A stretch of 64,000 nucleotides of DNA from Thioploca ingrica (GTDB lineage Bacteria; Pseudomonadota; Gammaproteobacteria; Beggiatoales; Beggiatoaceae), in contig AP014633.1 in the NCBI GenBank assembly GCA_000828835.1, positions 4,650,001-4,714,000 of the forward strand, in the 5' to 3' direction. A program made the translations under genes and the position numbers. Shown one piece after another: positions 24,998 through 35,400 of the stretch. The notes beneath the pieces are model-generated. The model did not search any database. It saw only the letters and a program-made list of their open reading frames with translations, and had not been told where the DNA came from. The stretch's first letter is position 1; each line of letters starts with the position of its first letter.

Positions 24998-26122
24998 CTA
25001 CCGGTTTTTTTTGCAATCGGTCGCTTGTGGAGGAATTAAGGGAATTGGCGAGTGCACATCCCAATTTTGAGCACGATGGCGTAAGGCATGATCCATTAAG
25101 ACTAACGCTAACATCGCTTCGGCGATCGGCGTGGCGCGAATTCCAACACACGGATCATGTCGTCCAGTCGTAATTACTTCGGTAGGTTGCCCATGAATAT
25201 CAATACTACGTCCGGGTAATCTCAGGCTAGAAGTCGGTTTTAAAGCGACACTAGCAATAATATCCTGTCCAGAAGAAATTCCGCCTAAAATGCCACCAGC
25301 ATGATTACTTAAAAAACCCTGTGGGGTAATTTCATCCCGATGTTCCGTTCCCTTTTGTTCGACACAGGCAAAACCATCACCGATTTCAACGCCTTTTACC
25401 GCATTAATGCTCATCAGCGCGTAAGCAATATCCGCATCTAGCCGATCAAAAACCGGTTCGCCTAACCCGACCGGCACATGATTAACCACCACGGTAATGC
25501 GGGCACCAATCGAATTTCCTTCCTTACGCAAAACATCCATGTACGCTTCTAATTGGGACACCAGGTCGGCATCCGGGCAAAAGAAGGGATTACGGTTGAC
25601 TTCTTCCCAATTAAATCGGTTAGGGTCTGGCTTAAGCGGACCTAATTGTGTCAAATAGCCGCGTATCTGAGTACCATAATGCGCTTTAAGATATTTCTTG
25701 GCAATCGCACCTGCCGCAACTCGAATCGCCGTTTCCCGTGCTGAAGCGCGTCCACCACCGCGGTAATCACGAATGCCATATTTTTGTTGATAGGTATAAT
25801 CAGCGTGAGCCGGTCGAAATTGCTCCTTAATTTTGCCATAATCCTTAGAACGTTGATCGGTATTATCAATTAGTAACCCAATCGGACAACCGGTCGTTTT
25901 ACCTTCAAACACGCCAGAGAGAATTTTAACGGCATCGGCTTCACGTCGTTGGGTAGTATGGCGAGACGTTCCTGGTTTGCGTCGATCTAAATCAACTTGT
26001 AAATCATCTGTGCTCAATTCCAAACCAGGTGGACAACCATCAACAACGCCACCAATCGCCGGACCATGGCTTTCTCCAAAGGTGGTCACCGTAAAGATTT
26101 TTCCAAACGTATTGCCTGACAT
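24998..26122 (-). CDS. aroC: chorismate synthase
   Basis: Last enzyme of the shikimate pathway; it turns EPSP into chorismate with reduced FMN. The 374-residue product is full length. It opens [29 protein letters not shown], with the family block GESHG, then [43 protein letters not shown] and [20 protein letters not shown]. Everything needed is there. It is transcribed towards the MFS gene. Confidence 0.97.
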   Translation of the reverse strand: MSGNTFGKIFTVTTFGESHGPAIGGVVDGCPPGLELSTDDLQVDLDRRKPGTSRHTTQRREADAVKILSGVFEGKTTGCPIGLLIDNTDQRSKDYGKIKEQFRPAHADYTYQQKYGIRDYRGGGRASARETAIRVAAGAIAKKYLKAHYGTQIRGYLTQLGPLKPDPNRFNWEEVNRNPFFCPDADLVSQLEAYMDVLRKEGNSIGARITVVVNHVPVGLGEPVFDRLDADIAYALMSINAVKGVEIGDGFACVEQKGTEHRDEITPQGFLSNHAGGILGGISSGQDIIASVALKPTSSLRLPGRSIDIHGQPTEVITTGRHDPCVGIRATPIAEAMLALVLMDHALRHRAQNWDVHSPIPLIPPQATDCKKNR

Positions 26123-26291
26123 AAGAAATTTTCGGATGGTTAAAATAATAAATAAACTAAACAGTTTATCACGCTTTCAAGTCAGAAGGGAGTGGTTTAA
26201 ATGCAGTTAGTTTAACCGAGTTACCAAATGTTACCGATCAAATAACGAACACTGAATGGCTTTGAAGTTCAAAACTTTAACACTGAAATAC

Positions 26292-26320
26292 TTGACAATC
26301 TGACTAGAAGACTTTAAACT
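26292..26320 (+). promoter_or_regulatory. promoter of the tRNA-Ala/tRNA-Glu unit
   Basis: TTGACA (26292-26297), a 17-base spacer, then TAAACT (26315-26320) as a -10 box; a start near 26327 would put tRNA-Ala about 10 bases downstream. The -35 box is perfect. Confidence 0.6.
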
Positions 26321-26336
26321 TATTGAAGTTTTGAGA

Positions 26337-26412
<76 letters not shown>

Positions 26413-26425
26413 AAAACGTCATTAG

Positions 26426-26498
26426 GTCCCCATCGTCTAGAGGCCTAGGACATCGCCCTTTCACGGCGGTAACAGGGGTTCGACTCCCCTTGGGGACG
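26426..26498 (+). tRNA. tRNA-Glu (anticodon TTC)
   Basis: Starts GTCCCCATCGTCTAGAGGCC. Acceptor GTCCCCA pairs with TGGGGAC, the anticodon loop is CTTTCAC with TTC, and the T-arm is AGGGGTTCGACTCCCC. The discriminator is G and CCA is not encoded. It is 13 bases after tRNA-Ala and surely in the same transcript. Confidence 0.95.
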
Positions 26499-26510
26499 CA
26501 TTATTTTCCT

Positions 26511-27050
26511 TCAGATAATGAAGGTCGGTTTGTTGTCAAGACTCACCTGGTTTTTTTCTTCCCAATATTGTTTGATTCCAGCTTCTCCTTTATTTTCCGC
26601 CCATTGTTTGAGTTGTTCTCGTTCGCTTTTGAATTCAAAGTAAGGTACCCCCATTCCACAAGAAGTTTGAACTAAATCAATTTGCATATCAATCAGTTGT
26701 CTTGCACCAATTTTAACTGGAAATAGTGAAATAAGGGTATTCCATTCAGAATTTCTGGGATGAAAAATCTGAGCATGACCATATACTCTTAAAATTAAAG
26801 GCTCGGCTGCAAAAGAACAAAACATCAAGGTCAGACGTCGGTTTTCCAAAAGATGTGCAGCCGTTTCATTACCACTTCCGGTGAGATTGAGCCAAACGAT
26901 TCTGTTTTTAGTTATAATCCGTAATGTATCCATGCCTTTGGGAGAAATATTAATTCGTCCATCAGCAGCGGCTGTTGCCACAAAAAAGATCGGTTGTTGT
27001 TGAATAAATTCTCCGAGTTTGTCGTTCAATTCTGTATACTTTTTACCCAT
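26511..27050 (-). CDS. pyridoxamine 5'-phosphate oxidase-like (FMN-binding split barrel) protein
   Basis: A 179-residue protein of the PNPOx-like family. IFFVATAAADGRINISPKGMDTLRI (about 21-45) and IVWLNLTGSGNETAAHL (about 51-67) are the FMN-binding barrel strands. RLTLMFCSF and LRVYGHAQIF complete the sheet. Such proteins bind FMN or F420 and reduce unknown substrates. The ATG at 27050 (MGKKYTELN) is chosen on family length; the hydrophobic stretch upstream (LVFILMMLVLMSL) is probably not translated. The gene is convergent with the tRNA unit. Confidence 0.82.
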   Translation of the reverse strand: MGKKYTELNDKLGEFIQQQPIFFVATAAADGRINISPKGMDTLRIITKNRIVWLNLTGSGNETAAHLLENRRLTLMFCSFAAEPLILRVYGHAQIFHPRNSEWNTLISLFPVKIGARQLIDMQIDLVQTSCGMGVPYFEFKSEREQLKQWAENKGEAGIKQYWEEKNQVSLDNKPTFII

Positions 27051-27343
27051 ATTCGTTGTTTCTCTTGATTTGCGTTTGAAGGTTGAACCGATTTTTAATG
27101 ACATCAAAACCAGCATCATCAAAATAAATACTAACAAAATCTCTATATTAGATATACCAAGTTAACCAACGAGTTATTATATAAAGAGTCATCTATCCCC
27201 AAAATATATCTGTCACAGTCAACCCCACAATGAGAGCCCTCTTCCATTGAAAAAATGAGTTAAAGTAACCACAATCATCAGTTGATATTGATTTTACCGG
27301 GATAATAAATTTAAAATAATTAGGTATAACAACCGAATAACTC

Positions 27344-28411
27344 ATGGCTACTTCAACTTTTAATCAACGGTTGCTGGCTTGGTTTGACCAACATGGACGC
27401 ACTAATTTACCCTGGCAAAATAATCCAACCCCTTATCGGGTATGGATTTCAGAAATCATGCTCCAACAAACGCAAGTTAATACCGTTATTCCTTATTACC
27501 AACGTTTTATCGAACGATTCAGTGATATAATTATTTTAGCAACGGCTTCATTAGATGAAGTTTTGTATTACTGGGCTGGTCTAGGATATTACGCTCGTGC
27601 CCGTCATTTATATCAAGCCGCGCAACAAATTTGTCATCAATATGATGGTGAGTTACCCACTGATTTAGAAAAATTAATGCAGTTACCGGGAATTGGTCGC
27701 TCAACGGCGGGTGCTATTTTAGCTTTAGCACATGAACAACGTCACCCTATTTTAGATGGTAATGTAAAACGGGTATTGTGTCGCTATTATGCGCTCGCCG
27801 GGCATCCCAGTGAAAAAGGGGTAACGGATACTTTATGGCGTTTAGCTGAGGAAAATACACCCACCCAACGCGTTGCTGCTTATACCCAAGCGATTATGGA
27901 TTTGGGTGCGACTATTTGCATCCGTCGTCAGCCTCACTGTTTACTCTGTCCATTCCAGCCAGATTGTTTAGCTCATCAACAGCGACAAGAGGAGGTTTAT
28001 CCCTCTCCGCAATTACGTAAAGCTTTACCCGTCAAAACGACAACTTTTATCATGTTACAAAATGACAGCGGTGAAGTGTTGTTAGAAAAACGCCCCGCTA
28101 AAGGGATTTGGGGTGGGTTATGGAGCTTTCCAGAATGTGCTGTGCCAACCGATATCCCTCATTGGTGTCAACAACAGCTTCAATGGGCTGTTCTTCAATA
28201 TCACCCTTGGCCACGTTTACGTCATACTTTTACTCATTTTCATTTAGATATCATTCCAGTACATGTTCCTATCCCAACAGAACTGGGCAAATTAGTAGTA
28301 TTTTCTAATCGATTTTGGTATAACGCTGTTCAAACACCCGGTTATGGTTTAGCGGTTCCCGTAGCACGGTTGTTAGTACAACTTACTTCAACAGGAGAAT
28401 TATTGTTATGA
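27344..28411 (+). CDS. mutY: A/G-specific adenine glycosylase
   Basis: Removes adenine mispaired with 8-oxoguanine. The 355-residue product has [27 protein letters not shown] (Glu of the active site, about 37), [16 protein letters not shown] (helix-hairpin-helix, about 118-133) with the catalytic Asp in [16 protein letters not shown], and the [4Fe-4S] cluster Cys [17 protein letters not shown] (about 191-207). The C-terminal part (about 230-350) is a NUDIX-like domain that reads 8-oxoG. It overlaps yggX by 4 bases (ATGA). Confidence 0.96.
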   Translation: MATSTFNQRLLAWFDQHGRTNLPWQNNPTPYRVWISEIMLQQTQVNTVIPYYQRFIERFSDIIILATASLDEVLYYWAGLGYYARARHLYQAAQQICHQYDGELPTDLEKLMQLPGIGRSTAGAILALAHEQRHPILDGNVKRVLCRYYALAGHPSEKGVTDTLWRLAEENTPTQRVAAYTQAIMDLGATICIRRQPHCLLCPFQPDCLAHQQRQEEVYPSPQLRKALPVKTTTFIMLQNDSGEVLLEKRPAKGIWGGLWSFPECAVPTDIPHWCQQQLQWAVLQYHPWPRLRHTFTHFHLDIIPVHVPIPTELGKLVVFSNRFWYNAVQTPGYGLAVPVARLLVQLTSTGELLL

Positions 28412-28650
28412 CTCGCATGGTTAACTGCATCAAACTCGGTCGAGAAGCTGAGGGCTTAAAGATCCCGCCTTATCCAGGTGAATTGGGAAAAAAAATTTAT
28501 GAACAGGTTTCTCAGGAAGCTTGGCAAACCTGGCTTAGACATCAAACCATGTTGATCAATGAGTATCGTCTTTCACCCGTTGATCCACGGCATCGTAAAA
28601 TGCTCGAAGAAGAAATGGAAAAATTCCTGTTTGGCGAAGGTTCCGTTTAA
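28408..28650 (+). CDS. yggX: Fe(2+)-trafficking protein YggX
   Basis: Small iron-related protein that protects Fe-S enzymes from oxidants. The 80-residue product has [14 protein letters not shown] (with the functional Cys7), [36 protein letters not shown] and the helical tail. It starts in the ATGA of mutY, the classic gammaproteobacterial arrangement in which yggX follows mutY. It is slightly shorter than the 90-residue norm at the end. Confidence 0.96.
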   Translation: MTRMVNCIKLGREAEGLKIPPYPGELGKKIYEQVSQEAWQTWLRHQTMLINEYRLSPVDPRHRKMLEEEMEKFLFGEGSV

Positions 28651-28954
28651 AATCAAGAATGTGTAAACCGTTCTCAACAGACAACTTCCTAACGAGCGAG
28701 TACCTGCTTGTGCTTGGAGTAAAGAAAAGCAACCGAGTCAGTTAAAGGATAAATTATAAAACTTTTTTGCTTGAGTCGCATTTATAGTGTATTTCCTTTC
28801 AAAGTTGAAACTAAAAAGATTTGATGGGCTGATGAAATAGCCAACTCCTTAAAGTAAAGGAGTTAGCAAAATTTGATTCGTTAAGAAGATAGCTATCTCT
28901 TGAATAAACAGGCCGTTTGACAGATTTTATGGCGGGTTAAAATTGAGTCGTTAT
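28651..28954. other. intergenic, one inverted repeat
   Basis: AACTCCTT (28843-28850) pairs with AAGGAGTT (28857-28864) around AAAGTA. No T-run follows in either direction, so it is at best a weak transcription stop between yggX and the hypothetical gene, which converge. The rest shows nothing. Confidence 0.4.
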
Positions 28955-29347
28955 TTAAGGATTTTGGGTTTGAAAATCTCCATAAGAAACAATGGAAATA
29001 TTCTGTGGACAATGCCCATCGGGAAAATGTAAACAGACATAACTATCTTCCCAAGATTCATTATTAGGCAAGGGATCATCATCGGTTAGAGAATAAGTAT
29101 CCTCCTTATTTATTCGGTTAGGGTGAACCGGATAGGAATAATGAGATTTTAATTCTGTCAATGCCTTTACAGCGGGTTGTAACCCAGTAACCCGCTGATG
29201 AATATTGGATTCACTTAGTCGTTGCACCGATTCAACTGAGGGTACGGTCGTGGTAAAGAGTGTCTCATCACGATCAGAGTAAAAAATGACTAAAGCGCTA
29301 CTACCCATAATAGCAGCGATAAAAGCGGTGATGAACATGTTTTGCAT
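28955..29347 (-). CDS. hypothetical membrane-anchored or secreted protein
   Basis: A 130-residue protein. Residues 4-22 (MFITAFIAAIMGSSALVIF) are a membrane anchor or uncleaved signal. The rest is polar, with two Cys close together (VCLHFPDGHC). Nothing in it matches a family I know. GAGG lies 7 bases before the ATG at 29347, so it is likely a real gene. Both neighbours are unrelated. Confidence 0.55.
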   Translation of the reverse strand: MQNMFITAFIAAIMGSSALVIFYSDRDETLFTTTVPSVESVQRLSESNIHQRVTGLQPAVKALTELKSHYSYPVHPNRINKEDTYSLTDDDPLPNNESWEDSYVCLHFPDGHCPQNISIVSYGDFQTQNP

Positions 29348-29745
29348 TGGTCGACCTCACACTTCATATTGACACCGCAATATGCAGCAGTTTTGTTTCA
29401 TTAAGTAAATAAATTATTTTGAATCGCTGGTGTTGGGCAATGCTTATCATACCATTCCAGCCTCATGTTACTTATTTAAGTATAGATGATCAAGCTAAAA
29501 AAAACGCAAAAAATCTTCCTAAACTAAGTAGGAGTAGCTAAACTTGATTGCTCGCTGGGTAAATTAAACTGACTTATTAATAGTGAATATTAAGCTGACT
29601 TGATTTTTATACAATTAACCAACATACCTTATTTTGATACTCATGTATATGGTATTTGGAATATTCTCCAAATGCCGCATTGCAACATGTGATAAAATAA
29701 CTGATAATATATATCATATAAGTTATTTATTTGAGGATGAATGTC
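29348..29745. other. divergent intergenic, nothing recognised
   Basis: About 400 AT-rich bases between the hypothetical gene and panD. It should hold both promoters. GGTATTTGGAATATTCTCCAAATGCC (29650-29675) is an inverted repeat (CATTTGGAGAATATTCCAAATG type) that could be an operator or hairpin upstream of panD. Confidence 0.4.
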
Positions 29746-30126
29746 ATGCACTGCATTTTTTTGAAAGCTAAACTGCATCGTGCTTGTGTTACTCATGCGG
29801 AACTAAATTATGAGGGTTCTTGTGCGATTGACGGTTTGTTACTTGATTTAGCTAGAATAAATGAATATGAGCAAATTCAAATATATAATTTGAATAATGG
29901 TGAACGTTTCACTACCTATGCCATTCGTGCTCAAGAAGGATCGAGATTGATTTCCATTAATGGCGCCGCTGCTCATAAAGCACAACCGCAAGATCGGATT
30001 ATTATTTGTGCCTATATTGCGTTAACGCCGGAAGAAATGGTTTTACATAAACCGACTTTAGTTTACTTAGACGAATCGAATACGGTCACACACACTCGCC
30101 ACACGATTCCTATACAAGCAGCCTAA
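29746..30126 (+). CDS. panD: aspartate 1-decarboxylase
   Basis: Makes beta-alanine for pantothenate and CoA. The 126-residue product is exactly the family length. It starts [20 protein letters not shown], and the self-cleavage site YEGSCAID (Gly24-Ser25) yields the pyruvoyl group. Tyr58 region (RFTTYAI) and [19 protein letters not shown] are present. GAGGA lies 8 bases before the chosen ATG, which decides against the upstream ATG at 29737. It stands alone; panB and panC are not here. Confidence 0.95.
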   Translation: MHCIFLKAKLHRACVTHAELNYEGSCAIDGLLLDLARINEYEQIQIYNLNNGERFTTYAIRAQEGSRLISINGAAAHKAQPQDRIIICAYIALTPEEMVLHKPTLVYLDESNTVTHTRHTIPIQAA

Positions 30127-30835
30127 TTGGTCCATTACCGTATCAGTAAGTTAATAAACTTCTGGCAACGGGTAGTTATTACCTCAATTTATAAAAATTT
30201 TATCTCAGCTTATCCCAGTCAATGGCTATCGGGACGTCGTTCAACATACCGAGACAGTGAGAACAAGCATTGTTATTTAAAAAGATTATTTGATAATCCA
30301 TAATTCCAAATGGGTAGCCTCGCTTGAAAAATTTTAACAGCGAGTTTCCCAACCGAGAATAGCTTGTTTTCTGTCACTCATCTTCAACGCCAAAATAAAT
30401 TCACTTTCATAACGCTTCAGAGGCAGGTATAATAACGTCAGTTCGACGTTAAAACTATTTAATAATCAATCAACTAAATACGAATTAGTGACCATTTTAT
30501 GGCAACCAGAAGTAATAACACTGGGTTGCGATATAGCCTATTGATACTTAATTCAAAGGTCAATTTTGGTTATATCAAGACTGATTCACACTGGCTTTTC
30601 TCATTTTATCGAACTCATATTAAAGTAAAATTGTCTTGCCTAATTTTTTCAGCGTCTTGGCACAGCCAATTCTTTTTCCCTATTCTGCTCTTTATTCAAT
30701 AGCTCAGACAACTTAAAATTTTAACTAAAGGTGAGCGCAATGTCATGACAATTTCCTCAATACCGGGTATGAGTAACCTTCGAACCAAAATAAAATCATT
30801 AACTTGTTATTATGAGTCAAGGAAGCTATTGTTAA
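30127..30835. other. 700-base gene-free region, nothing recognised
   Basis: The largest gap without gene or repeat. I looked on both strands for tRNA, 6S-like and other known RNA folds and found none. A weak open frame at 30499-30702 has no coding character. Just before rng the leader (30740-30835) contains ACAATTTCCTCAATACC-type stretches but no clear motif. It could hold a regulatory RNA leader for rng, which is often autoregulated. Confidence 0.35.
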
Positions 30836-32413
30836 ATGAATCAAGAAGTTTTGATTAATGTCACACCACGTGAAACACGGGTGGCTTTAGTAGAAAATGG
30901 GATTCTTCAAGAAGTTATGATTGAGCGGATCAGTAGTCGTGGGTTAGTCAGTAATATTTATAAAGGTCGCGTCTGTCGAGTTTTACCGGGCATGCAAGCG
31001 GCTTTTGTGGATATTGGTCTGGAACGAGCCGCTTTTTTGCATATTTCAGATATTGTGAATGCTCACTTACATCATGGTGAGATAGCGATTGATGATAAAA
31101 CCGAGTCTATTCACCATTTTCTCCATGAAGGTCAACCGGTTTTAGTCCAAGTGATCAAAGAACCTTTAGGCACGAAAGGTGCAAGGTTAACGACTCAAAT
31201 TGCAATCCCTTCCCGGTATGTGGTTTTTCTGCCCTCTTCTCCCAATATGATTGGCATTTCTACCCGCATTGAGTCTACTGAAGAACGTAAGCGGTTAAAA
31301 GAGATTGCTTGGCAACACATGGGAATTACTGAGCAAGCCGTCATTGAAACTTCAAAACAGGGAGAAACCGAGGTGATGCAAGCGATAGCCACCGTCTATA
31401 ATGATCAAGCCGAACAACTGAATCATTATGGCTTCATTATTCGTACTGCAGCAGAGGGTATTACGACGGAGATGTTATGTGCAGATATGAATTTTATGTG
31501 TCGGTTATGGAAGGATATTCAAGACAAAGAAAGTCAAGCACCACCTTGCTCTTTAATTTATGAAGATTTATCTTTAGCATTACGGACTGTCCGTGATTTG
31601 ATGGGCACCGTCGTCGATAAAATTAAAGTCGATTCACCGATCATTTTTAATGAATTAATTGATTTTACTAATAAATTTATTCCAGATTTCGTGCCACACA
31701 TTGAATATTATACCGGTGAGCGGCCGATTTTTGATCTGTATTGTATTGATGATGAAATTACTAAAGCACTAGAACGTAAAGTACAATTGAAATCTGGGGG
31801 CTATTTAGTCATCGACCAAACTGAAGCGATGACTACCATTGATGTGAATACCGGTGGCTATGTTGGTAGCCGTAATTTAGAAGAAACTATTTTTAAAACC
31901 AATTTAGAGGCTGCTCAAGCGATTGCTCGGCAATTACGGTTGCGTAATTTAGGTGGTATTATTATTTTAGATTTTATTGATATGTTGGATCCGGAACATA
32001 AACGTCAGGTATTACGAACTTTAGAAAAATGTTTAGAACGGGATCGAGCTAAAAGTCATATTGGCGAAGTTTCTTCGTTAGGCTTAGTCCAGATGACCCG
32101 GAAACGAACTCGGGAAAGTTTAGAACACGTACTCTGTGAAAACTGTCCGACTTGTGGTGGACGTGGTTCGGTTAAAAGTGTTCAAACGATTTGTTATGAA
32201 ATTTTCCGCGAAATTTCCAGAGAAGCATTATTATTTGATGCTAAACAATTCTTAGTATTAGCTGCTCAAGAAGTCGTGGATATCATGTTAGATGAAGAAT
32301 CTAATCATGTTGCTGAATTGGAGGAGTCATTGGGTCGTTCTATTCGGTTTCAAGTTGAAATTTCTTATACCCAGGAGCAATATGATATTGTGCCCGGTCC
32401 TTTTAATACTTAA
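30836..32413 (+). CDS. rng: ribonuclease G
   Basis: Endoribonuclease of the RNase E/G family; it matures the 5' end of 16S rRNA and cuts mRNA. The 525-residue product has an S1 domain (YKGRVCRVLPGMQAAFVDIG, about 42-61), the RNase H-like/5' sensor region, the catalytic Asp residues in MTTIDVNTGG (about 336-345) and IIILDFIDML, and the Zn-link Cys CENCPTCGGRG (about 432-442). It is a little longer than E. coli Rng (489). It is followed by yhdP, as in many gammaproteobacteria. Confidence 0.95.
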   Translation: MNQEVLINVTPRETRVALVENGILQEVMIERISSRGLVSNIYKGRVCRVLPGMQAAFVDIGLERAAFLHISDIVNAHLHHGEIAIDDKTESIHHFLHEGQPVLVQVIKEPLGTKGARLTTQIAIPSRYVVFLPSSPNMIGISTRIESTEERKRLKEIAWQHMGITEQAVIETSKQGETEVMQAIATVYNDQAEQLNHYGFIIRTAAEGITTEMLCADMNFMCRLWKDIQDKESQAPPCSLIYEDLSLALRTVRDLMGTVVDKIKVDSPIIFNELIDFTNKFIPDFVPHIEYYTGERPIFDLYCIDDEITKALERKVQLKSGGYLVIDQTEAMTTIDVNTGGYVGSRNLEETIFKTNLEAAQAIARQLRLRNLGGIIILDFIDMLDPEHKRQVLRTLEKCLERDRAKSHIGEVSSLGLVQMTRKRTRESLEHVLCENCPTCGGRGSVKSVQTICYEIFREISREALLFDAKQFLVLAAQEVVDIMLDEESNHVAELEESLGRSIRFQVEISYTQEQYDIVPGPFNT

Positions 32414-32444
32414 AGTTATGGTGATGATCATTGAGTAGCGCAAC

Positions 32445-35400
32445 GTGTGGTGGTTAGTGCCAACTATTTTCAAATTAGTTCATTGGTTATGGCGATTATG
32501 GCTATGGATTTGGTTGTTGCTGTGTTTATTTATTTTACTCGCAGCATTCCTGTTTGCTAAATTACCCGAATATCGAGCAGAAGTTGAGCAATTGCTTAAT
32601 GCCATTTGGAAACAACCCATTACGATAGGTCAACTAGACACGTATTGGGTAGATGGAATGCCGGCCATCGCAGTGCAGCAAGTTCATCTCGTTGATACCC
32701 AAATTGAAATTGCTTATGCCGAAGTCGTTATTGATGTGTTAGCTTCACTTAGGCAAGCTCGGTGGGTTACTCAAAGTATCACCGCGAAAAGTAGCCAACT
32801 GGCATTAACTCGAACGACAGAAGGTCGTATCACAGTAGTTGGATTACCCGCCAGCGCTAGTCAATCTCCAGGTCATTTAGAATGGTTAGTGTGGTTATGG
32901 CAACAACCGACAGTTTCTATACAAGTTGCTACGTTACAATGGTTGGAACCTAAACAGATACCATTGACCTTTTCTGCCGTAGAACTATCATTGAGTTGGC
33001 AAGACCATGTCCCTTGGTTACGTGGGCAGGTGAATTTTCCCCAAGAAACTTTTTCAGTAACCAAACCCACTCGCCTGGACATGCAAGCTCAACGCCTGAC
33101 GTTTGCAACCGGACTGCTAGAACCGCAAGTGGCTTTGCCTTTAAGAATTGAAGGGCAATTTACGCTTGAACAACTCCAACTGTTAGCGCCCGTTAACTTA
33201 CCTCCGCAAACGTTGCAAGGCCGATTTTTTGCTGATCAATCCACCGCTGGCACTTGGCAAATCCAGAGCCAACAACAGCTCGTTTCTTCTAAACAAACCC
33301 TTGAATTACCTGAGTTAAAAATACACATTTCCCCAACCGAGCAACCTTTTCTTGGGCAGCCAATCGAATCATTACTATTACCTGGGTTTATCAACCGGTT
33401 ATCTCAAAACTTGCTTCAGCAACCTAAGCCGAACAGCGGTTCTACTGCAACGGTCAATTGGTTCTCTTCTTTACCGCTGATATTGCGACCCACTGTTGCT
33501 CAGGAAATCGAAGCGCCCATTTTGGTTACTCATACTAATCAAAGCCAACCCGTTGAAATCAGTGCACAACTGTCTCGCTTATCTTTAAACGAATGGTTAT
33601 CTCAACTCTTGGATTACTTGGAACCAAACTGGCAAAAAACCTTACTCGCACTCCAACCCCAAGGTCAGTTAGCGGATATCCAATGGCAGTACACGCCTAA
33701 TCAAATGGGGCGAATTCGTGGCCGGTTAGTTAATTTTGCTAGTCAACCGGATGAACAATGGCCTGGTATTCAAGGATTATCGGGAGATTTTGAACTGACT
33801 GCTCGCCAAAGTACCTTGACGCTGAAGCCAGCAACGCTTGTGGTTAATTGGCCGCGTTACTATAAGCAACCGTTATTGTTGAAAATAATAGCAGGGCAGT
33901 TCCAGTGGCAACTCTCTCCTCAAGGTAAGCACCTGGTTATACCTGATTTACAAGTACAACTGGATCAGCAGTTAACCATGCAACTGACCGGTCAGATAGA
34001 CATGCCGTTAAATTCCAAGCGCCCAGTTATCCAATTACAAGTGCGTTGTTACCAGGGCAATTTAGCTCAACTCTGGCGTTATGTTCCCATTCAATTACAA
34101 CCCCAGTTAGCGTCACTCGTTCAGTTGAATGGTGAACTCACTCAAGCCCAAGTTATTTTGACGGGAGATAATCAAGCCACTGAATTTGAAGTCAAGGGCC
34201 AGATTAAGCAAGTGAATTTTAACTGGATTTCTCCTCAAACTCAGGTTATGGTTAAAGATTTATCGGCTCATTTTAATATTGCACCTCACCAAATTGCGCT
34301 TAAAGTAAATAACGCTACCGCCACAGTAGATTTACCTAATTTATATAGTCATTCTTTGTCGGTAACCCAAATTAAAGGCGATTTGAACTGGCAAGGTGTC
34401 CCGGGACAGTGGCAACTCAGCACTCATAAACTACAAGCAGTTGATCATAAAACTAAAATTCAGATCACCGGTCACCTTAAACAACCGCTAGCAGCCGCTG
34501 TGGAAAGTCATTTACAAATCAACCTCCATCAAGGTCAATTGTCCCAAGTTTATTATTATTTACCCGATAAAAAATTAACTAAACCAGTTAATTGGCTTAA
34601 ACAGAGTTTACTAAACGGTGAGATCCATACCGCTCAAGCCTCACTTGAAGGCCCCCTGCAAACCCTATTTCATAATCCCAAGGGCTTTAATTTTAAAAGC
34701 CAAGTGAATAATGCCCAAATTCAATATGCTTCTTCATGGCCGGCGCTAAGTCGGGTGAATGCCCAAGTTTTTATTCAGGGACGGACCTTAACTGTTCAAG
34801 CGCAAAGTGGTCATTTACTGAATAGTCAGTTAAATGCCACCACGGTCACCATTGCGGATTTATCCAATCCGAAACAAACATTAGTGCAAGTCACCGGTCA
34901 TCTTCATGGAGCGGCTAGCGATGGCTTAAAGTTTATCGAGCAAAGTCCTTTGCGTACTCAATTGAATTTGAGTCGACTCGATCTCGATGGGTTGATGGAT
35001 TTGCAATTGAACTTAGCCATTCCGCTCACTAAGGGACGTACTCAGGTTGCTGGTCAAATTCGTTTTACGGATACTACCTTACAAGATAAATCGCTTAATA
35101 TCACTTTAACTGAAGTTAATGGCCAGTTGAATTTCAATGATGATCAAGTACATGCACCGCAACTGCAAGGGAAATTGTTAGGTAATCCCATTACTTTCTC
35201 GCTACTCACCTTGAGAAATGAACGTCCTAAACGAACCACAGTACAAGTGAGTGGTTGGGCAAATCCGCTGTTGTTAGCTCAACAAATTAACCACTTTGTT
35301 CCCAGTTTAGCACCGATTCCGATAACCACTTATTTGAGTGGTGAGAGCCAATGGATAGTTACGGTGAATTTTCCGAATGAAACAGTTAAAGAAAATAATG

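Noticed and set aside
27051..27137. N-terminal extension (LVFILMMLVLMSL) of the PNPOx-like gene as a membrane anchor
   Set aside because: PNPOx-like proteins are soluble and start near MGKKYTEL; the upstream frame is AT-rich leader DNA.
30499..30702. 67-residue frame upstream of rng
   Set aside because: No ribosome site, no family, composition as in the surrounding non-coding DNA.
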